Part shown: positions 58,070 through 64,000 of the stretch, piece by piece
Layout: each line of letters begins with the position of its first letter
Position numbering within the stretch: position 1 is the stretch's first letter
Assembly (NCBI GenBank): GCA_016647705.1
Contig: CM028328.1
Span: forward strand, 38,974,501-39,038,500
Direction of reading: 5' to 3'
Source: Eucommia ulmoides
Lineage: Eukaryota > Streptophyta > Magnoliopsida > Garryales > Eucommiaceae
DNA length: 64,000 bases
Program-made: the position numbers and the translations under genes
The notes under the pieces: generated by a model
Databases searched by the model: none
What the model was told of the DNA's origin: nothing
Seen by the model: only the letters and a program-made list of their open reading frames with translations

Positions 58070-58270
58070 AAGGATAAATGGTTCCTAGACAATGGCTATT
58101 CTCGACACATGACGGGAGATAAAGGAAAATTTACATCTTTGACACCTAATGATGGAGGTTATGTGACTTTTGGAGATAACGCAAAGGGTAAAATTATCGG
58201 TATAGGTAATATCGGTAAAGTTACTACTATTATTAATGATGTGTTACTAGTTGATGGACTTCAACATAAT
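58070..58270 (+). pseudogene. Protease part of the Sirevirus
   Basis: Reads KWFLDNGYSRHMTGDKGKF and then a beta-rich block ending NDVLLVDGLQHNLF, the copia aspartic-protease region. The end block is repeated as a chip at 14400-14440. Confidence 0.7.
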
Positions 58271-58429
58271 TTGTTTTAGTCAACTATGTGACAAGGGTTA
58301 TAACATTATATTTGATCATGATAAGTGCATTATCAAGAATAGTCATGATAGTAGTATGTTGTTAGTTGCATCACGTTTTGAGAATGTTTATACTTGCTCA
58401 TTTGATTATTTTAATTTTCAAAATTTATC

Positions 58430-59320
58430 TTGTTTGAATGCTTTGTCTGAAAATAGTTGGTTATGGCATAGGAGACTAGGGCATGCTAGTATGGAGTTAT
58501 TCTCTAATTTATCTAAAAAGAGTCTCGTGTGTGGCCTACCTGATTTGAAATTTGTGAACGATAAAGTATGTGATGCATGTCAATTAGGCAAGCAGACTAG
58601 ATCATCATTTAAGAAAAAGATGCACACGTCCACGTCTAAATGTCTTAAATTATTGCAGCTTGATTTGTTCGGTCCAAACTCTGTTGCTAGTCTAGGTGGT
58701 AAGTTTTATGCTTTCGTTATAGTTGATGATTATTGTAGACTTACCTGAGTATTTTTCCTTGCTAAGAAAAGTGAGGTTGCTTCTGGCCTTGCTAAATTTT
58801 GTAAACGTGTTTAAAATAAGAAGCAATATTCCATTATTAATATTCGAAGTGACAGAAGAAGAGAGTTTAAGAATGATGATATGGTAAGTTACTGTCATGA
58901 GCATAGTTATGCTCATAACTTTTTTACACCAAGATCACCACAACAAAATGGTGTAGTGGAAAACAAGAACAGAACTCTTCAAGAGATAGCTAGAACGATA
59001 CTTAGTAAAAATCGCTTACCAACCTACTTCTGGGTCGAACCAGTAAGTATAGCTTACCATATGGTGAATCAGGTATCGATTCGTAGAGGGTTCAACAAAA
59101 TCACATATGAAATCTGGAATGGTAAGACTCCTAATATTTTCTATTTTAAAGTATTTGGATGTAAGTGTTTTATTTTGAATGACAAGGATAATCTTGGTAA
59201 ATTTTATGCTAAATCTGATTATGGGATTTTTCTTGGATATGCTACTAACAGTAAAACTTATAGAGTTTATAATAAACATACGTTAGTAATAGAAGAAATT
59301 ATGCATGTTGTTTTTTAGGA
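58430..59320 (+). pseudogene. Integrase part of the Sirevirus
   Basis: GAG-pre-integrase block WLWHRRLGHASMELFSNLSK (about 58458), CDACQLGKQTRSSFKK (about 58570), QLDLFGPNSVASLGGKFYAF (about 58659), then SPQQNGVVENKNRTLQEIAR (about 58935) and the chromo-like end block IFLGYATNSKTYRVYN. Family role: inserts element cDNA into the nuclear genome. Confidence 0.8.
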
Positions 59321-59639
59321 AGCTAATCCATTCTTGTCGAGAAAGGTTTTGGATTATGATAATACAGATATTTCAAATAACCAAAACCAAGGTAATAATG
59401 TACCTAAGGAGTCCCAACAAGATGAGGAACCTAAGAAAAAGGATTCGACTTTACCACGAGCTATAAAGACAGTACCGGGACATTCGGTAAAAGAAATCAT
59501 CGGTAATTTCGAAAGAGGTATAAGTACTCATTCTTCTCTTAGGGATATAATTAATCTTGCTTTATTATCTCAAATTGAGCCTAAGAATGTATATGAGGCG
59601 TTAACTAATGAATCTTAGATTTTCGCAATGCAAGATGAG

Positions 59640-60270
59640 TTAGTTCAATTTGAGTAGAACAAAGTATGGCGTCTTGTTCCGAGACCAGATTTTCGTCCAA
59701 TTATTGATACTAAATGGGTTTTTAGAAATAAAAATGATGAATCTATCATGGTAATTAGAAACAAAACAAGATTAGTAGCACAGGGCTATAATTATGATGA
59801 AACTTATACTCCTGTTGCTAGACTAGAAGTAATTAGAATGCTACTCGTTTTTGCATGTTCACGTAATTTTAAGTTATATCAAATGGATGTTAAGAGTGCA
59901 TTTCTAAATGGCTTTCTAGTAGAAGAAGTTTATGTGGAACGACTCCCGGGATTTGAAAATGATAAATTTCCCAATCACGTATTTAAATTTCGCAAGATTT
60001 TGTATGGGCTCAAACAAGCTCCTAGAGTTTGGTATGAGAGATTTAGCCAATATTTGATTGAAAACAGTTTTCGAATGCGTATTTGTGATATAACACTGTT
60101 TGTGAAGCAAATTGATTCTGATATTCTATTAGTACAAGTGTATGTTTATAATATTATTTTTGTATCTACTAATGAGAATCTTTGTCAAGAGTTTGCTAAG
60201 ATAATGCAGGTCAAATTTGAAATGAGCATGATGGGAGAGTTGAATTTTTTTCTTGGATTGCAAATTAAGT
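59640..60270 (+). pseudogene. Reverse transcriptase part of the Sirevirus
   Basis: Contains KTRLVAQGYNYDETYTPVAR (about 59763), LYQMDVKSAFLNGFLVEEVY (about 59875) and LYGLKQAPRVWYERF (about 60002), all classic copia reverse transcriptase blocks. Best-preserved coding part of the element. Confidence 0.85.
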
Positions 60271-60419
60271 AGATCAAATAAAGGATATTTATAAACCAAC
60301 ATAAATACACCAAGGAGTTGTTAAAGAAATATGGCTTGGATGGCGCTAAAGAGTACAACAGTTACATAGCAACGGCTACGAAATAGACAAAGACGATACG
60401 GGCAAAAGTGTTAATGAAA

Positions 60420-61030
60420 AAATGTATCGAGGTATGATTGGTAGTCTGTTGTATTTAACTACTAGTAGACCTGACATTACGTATAGTGTTTGTCTTTGTG
60501 CTAGATTTCAATCTTCTCCTAAAGAATCACACTTAACTATGGTTAAGCAAATTTTTCGATGCTTAAAGGGGACGACTGACCTAGGATTATGGTATCCTAG
60601 GGGGAGTGATTTTAAATTGATAAGTTACTCCAACGTTGATTTTGCCAGTTGCAAAATTGAGCGAAAAAACACAAGTGGGTTATGTCATTTGTTAGGACAT
60701 GCATTCGTTTCTTGGTCAAGCAAGAAACAAAATTCGATAGCCTTATCCACTACTGAGGCTAAATATATGGCAGCTGGTAACTGTTGTGTTCAAATTTTAT
60801 ATATTAAGTAATAGTTAAATGACTTTGAAATTTGCATGGAGGAGCTGCCGATTTATTGTGATAATAAAAGTGCTATTTATCTAAGTAAGAATCCTACAAA
60901 GCATTCACGAACTAAGCACATAGAGATTAGACATCACTTTATTCGTGATCACATTCAGAAAAGGGACATTATTATTGAGTATATTGATACCTCCAACTAC
61001 TTGTTGATGTTTTTACCAAACCACTAGCGG
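60420..61030 (+). pseudogene. RNase H part of the Sirevirus
   Basis: Starts with YRGMIGSLLYLTTSRPDI, then SWSSKKQNSIALSTTEAKYM (about 60711), ELPIYCDNKSAIYLSKNP (about 60841) and RTKHIEIRHHFIRDHI, the usual copia RNase H order. Confidence 0.85.
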
Positions 61031-61141
61031 AAGATCAGTTTGTGAAAATCATTCGCAGTTTGGGTTTGGCTAGGCATAATGATGTTCGCCTAGAGTAAAG
61101 TTCTTTTGTGTTCCCCCCCCTCCCTAATTTTTTGAGATGAC

Positions 61142-61153
61142 AAAAGGGGAAAA
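61142..61153 (+). other. Polypurine tract, first of two
   Basis: AAAAGGGGAAAA after TTTGAGATGAC. The same phrase (TTTTTGAGATGACAAAAAGG) occurs at about 13900 in the non-autonomous element. Sireviruses commonly have several such tracts. Confidence 0.55.
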
Positions 61154-61355
61154 TTAGTTGATGTTTTGTTGAATATCTTAAGGGAGAGTTTATTGTATAT
61201 TGAAATTTGTTCTTTGATTGAAAATCTTTTGATTATCTTTATTACTTTGCTTCAATGAGTTAAAGAACCCGTCCTCGAACTTAGGAGAAGTGTGGTTACA
61301 TTATTGTTTTTAAAAAAACATCAATGTTAATTGTCATTATAAAAAATGTGGAGAT

Positions 61356-63427
61356 AGTTGATTCTAAGATTTTGATGAACAATTAAAAATTGATGTTTTT
61401 TGTGGAACTAACAGTTTGATTAAGTGTTTCAGTTTATTAGTTCCAATGATGAAGATATGATGATAAGTAATAAATGGATGCTAAACGATAATGACAAAGA
61501 TGATAAAGGATTAAGAGGTTGAAGAATTTGAAAAACTTAGGGAAAACAACTCAGGTTAAATTTCAACTCTTAATATCCCAATTAGGATCACACACGACAC
61601 AAAATGATGTTTATAAATATGTGTATTTTTTGATAGGATCCTAATTAGTTAAATTATTTACTTCTATGTGTAATTGAAAAAAAATTTGATAATTAATTAA
61701 AATTGAATTTAAGAATTTAGTGGAGCTAACCGAGAAAAGAAATCGGTTAAAGGGACAAAAACATTGATGAGAATGAATTAAAAACGAATTTAGAAGAGGT
61801 TCCTAGCATTGATAAGTTGACAGGTAAGTCGATTAGAACATAAAAGATAAAGTATTTAAATCTCTCGGTCGACAGGTAGGTCGACTTAAGCTTAAATGAT
61901 GAACTCTCTGAATCGATAAGTCGACAGGGAGGTCGACATGTGACCAAAAATTAAACTCTCTGAATCTCTAGGTCGACAGATAGGTCGACCGATGGGCAAT
62001 TGATTTTTGGCTTGGCTACATCCTTAATTGAGCGGTCGACTGGTGACCCTTGGTTAGTCGACTTATGGCACTGTTTCAGGATTTTGTGGTTTTTCAGATT
62101 TTATTCTAAAAGTAGCCGTTACTAACCTTTTTATGCTTAAGATTTGAGAGATATTTTAGGGATTTGATGTTATTTGAGATATGCAACATATATTACGATA
62201 TCCCTTTAGATATGATTCATTAAGTTTGAATATTTTTCAATTTGGTACATGTAATTATTTCTATCCTATTTAATTGTGATTGAGAAATATTTGGGGGACT
62301 TAACTGAGAAGTTTAAAAGTCATAATTAAGTGATTTGAACCAGGATGAAGTCTTAGTGATATAAGAAGTCTATAAGAGCAATTAAATGTCATAACAAGTG
62401 GGAACTAACCGTTAGAGAGCTTGTTTTATTCCTTTTTATATAGACATGTGTTTTTACACATTAAAGAGAGATACATCAAGAGAATTATTGTGTGTTATTC
62501 AACTTTTGAGCTTTCTAAGAGTAATCATATTGATTGAGTTGTGAGATCTTTTTTGAGAGTTATTCTTGAGGAATATTTGTTGTAGATCATTGCTACTACC
62601 GATCTAAAGTTTTATTACTATCTCTAATCATTATTTTTTTAGTGGAATCCGGGTAAGATCTTTCCAAATTACTTTCTATTAATTGTTACTTGATTATATT
62701 TGGAATTTGATCTTTGAAATTGCTTTCCAATTTTTTATTCAAAAATATTTTTGAAACAATTTCTTGAAGAAATCTGATTAAATACTCAATTACGTGCTAT
62801 CCAATTTTTGTTTAAAATTAGATTTTGAATATCTCACTTTTCTATCACTCATTTTGATATATTAATTGAGTTCTAATTTATCTGGGGTGGTAGAAGCTCC
62901 GAGTGAGAAAAATCACTTATCAATTTGTAATTGGTGAGTTGAGTGACGGATTGAATATTATTGGGAGTATTTAATTTTAGGGTAGCTGGTTTCAGTCTCT
63001 TCCTATAAAGAGATTGAGGTAGTAATTCTTCCTGAATTGAATTGATTTGTGAGCAATTTTATAACGGTTCAGTCCTTACAGGGTAAAAGGATATTTGGAG
63101 TGTTTGTGAGGTTTTGATTCTTTAGCGTAAGGTACAAAAAGAATTAGATTATTCTTAAGCCTGTAAAAAGTAGAGGTTATTCTTGAGTCTGTGTAAAGAA
63201 ATTTTGTAAAGGTTGATTATGAGCTTGTGAAAAGAATCTTCATGAGGATTTGGTTCCTACCTTTAAAGGAATCTTGAGTTTAGTAGGTGTGAATCTCCAT
63301 GGGGCTCGGAGGACTAAATTAGCCAAGAATAGCTTGGTGAATCATGATATATCGTGGTTTGCTGCTTTATTTATTTTACTTATATATTGTTGTTTGGTCT
63401 GCACCTAATTGATAACATATATCGTCT
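61356..63427 (+). repeat. 3' LTR of the Sirevirus
   Basis: Follows 54242-56424 closely up to the words CACCTAATTGATAAC, then changes to the flanking gypsy-type sequence. About 92% identical to the 5' LTR near the start by eye. Palindrome array at about 61805-62065. Confidence 0.85.
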
Positions 63428-64000
63428 TCACCCACGTAAAGGAGCTGATCAAATCAACTTTGTACGACTTATACTTTTGGTGAGACTTTTCCTTACCTAA
63501 GTCGGTTCTTAACAATTCGTCCATGAATAGTAAGTTTTTTCATCCCTTCTTGGTATTCTTTCTTCACTTAACTATTTTTCCTTTATTTAATTGGTTTAAC
63601 TTCACTGTAGTTATTGATAGAGCCTCCCTAAGGAAAATCATGAACGAGAAGAAGGCCAAAGAAACTGTTAAAGCTACCAGCTCCCAACAGGAAGCTCATC
63701 CTAGGAAGGTTTCCTAGGAGCGGGAGCCCACCTCAACCCGGACTACACAATTAGGTTGACGTCAAAAAAAAAGACAAGGGGAAGAGGAAGGTGACGGAGG
63801 TTGAGACTGAGCCGAAATCAAAACGAAGAAAGCAGGATAACCAACTGTAGCACAAGGAGAAAAGTAAATCCTTCTCCATGCCCAACACCATCATGAAGCT
63901 TGAGTTGTGCATCTTAGACCTTCTCGACCTCCACCCCAGCTTTATCCAAAAGATTACTCCTTCAGATAACCCTACAAAATTGAATCGAATAGTGACGTGA
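63428..64000 (+). mobile_element. Gypsy-type gag-like element, right side, cut by the window edge
   Basis: A short block reading FTHVKELIKSTLYDLYFW (63428-63481) is followed by GTGAG, a pyrimidine-rich gap and a second block from about 63600 (VIDRASLRKIMNEKKAKETV), basic text (TEPKSKRRKQDNQ, about 63810) and NTIMKLELCILDLLDLHPSF (about 63883). This exon-like pattern, with a lysine-rich linker after the SLRKIM block, resembles plant gypsy-type gag-like genes. Fossil; it continues beyond the window. Confidence 0.4.

Larger units (their letters stand above)
54242..63427 (+). mobile_element. Autonomous-type Sirevirus (Ty1-copia), nearly full length, broken
   Basis: Parts in order: 5' LTR 54242-56424, primer site 56425-56438, gag with zinc knuckle and coiled coil (about 56510-57800), protease (about 58070-58270), GAG-pre-integrase and integrase (about 58430-59320), reverse transcriptase (about 59640-60270), RNase H (about 60420-61030), polypurine tracts (about 61142-61153 and 61346-61354) and 3' LTR 61356-63427. 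The order protease-integrase-reverse transcriptase is that of copia. All main parts can be recognised; about ten or more breaks. The LTRs differ by about 8% by eye, mostly transitions, so it is the youngest Sirevirus here, perhaps a few million years old. It sits inside a gypsy-type gag-like element. Confidence 0.85.

Noticed and set aside
1-64000. Search for tRNA, rRNA and CRISPR-like arrays
   Set aside because: No cloverleaf-compatible B-box pair, rRNA-like block or regularly spaced identical repeat with unique spacers was noticed; the initiator-tRNA words are primer-binding sites.

Overview
This is plant nuclear DNA, probably from a dicot. Plant-specific retrotransposon lineages (Tork, Sirevirus and Tat-type copia and gypsy elements), a MULE, a Harbinger-like element and CACTA termini are packed into AT-rich sequence with long microsatellites. 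No bacterial, organellar, tRNA, rRNA or CRISPR feature is visible. I cannot name the species. The window is a graveyard of nested transposons. The only likely trace of an ordinary host gene is a pair of minus-strand exon candidates near the left edge (about 582-835) that resemble the start of a phloem-protein-2 (Nictaba-type lectin) domain.

Layout, left to right. 1389-4550: decayed Tork/Tnt1-like copia fossil. 5577-6985: solo LTR with a perfect GTAAT target duplication. 7307-7828: hAT-like MITE. 9045-17151: non-autonomous Sirevirus-like element with a gag part and a passenger reading frame related to the 'putative plant transposon protein' family. 17152-25745: large MULE with a broken MuDR-type transposase and several unassigned coding-like stretches; a second solo LTR of the first solo family sits in its right end (24112-25475, duplication CATAC). 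27868-28854: Harbinger-like element flanked by TTA. 29041-32377: gypsy element with two LTRs and only gag recognisable. 32587-33278: MITE. 33745-34640: gypsy LTR-like piece. 34641-38740: minus-strand 'gypsy-type transposon' gag-like fossil.

38745-50500 is a plus-strand Sirevirus-like fossil holding other insertions: a CACTA-like element (38980-39926), which itself holds a solo LTR (39296-39814), and a complete-length minus-strand LTR element (41897-49150) with the same internal plan as the one at 9045-17151. 51680-52110 is a Tat/Ogre-like LTR piece. 53331-54241 and 63428-64000 look like two sides of a gypsy-type gag-like gene, split by a near full-length but broken autonomous Sirevirus (54242-63427) with gag, protease, integrase, reverse transcriptase and RNase H parts in the usual copia order.

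The most interesting point is the pair of related elements at 9045-17151 and 41897-49150. Both have Sirevirus-type LTRs and a gag remnant but no full pol. Both carry the same passenger reading frame behind an internal leader that has its own TATA-like box and GC-rich palindromes. The element at 54242-63427 may represent the kind of relative that could have mobilised them. A second cross-cutting pattern is that unrelated LTR families here each carry arrays of short GC-rich palindromes, with a different core sequence in each family.
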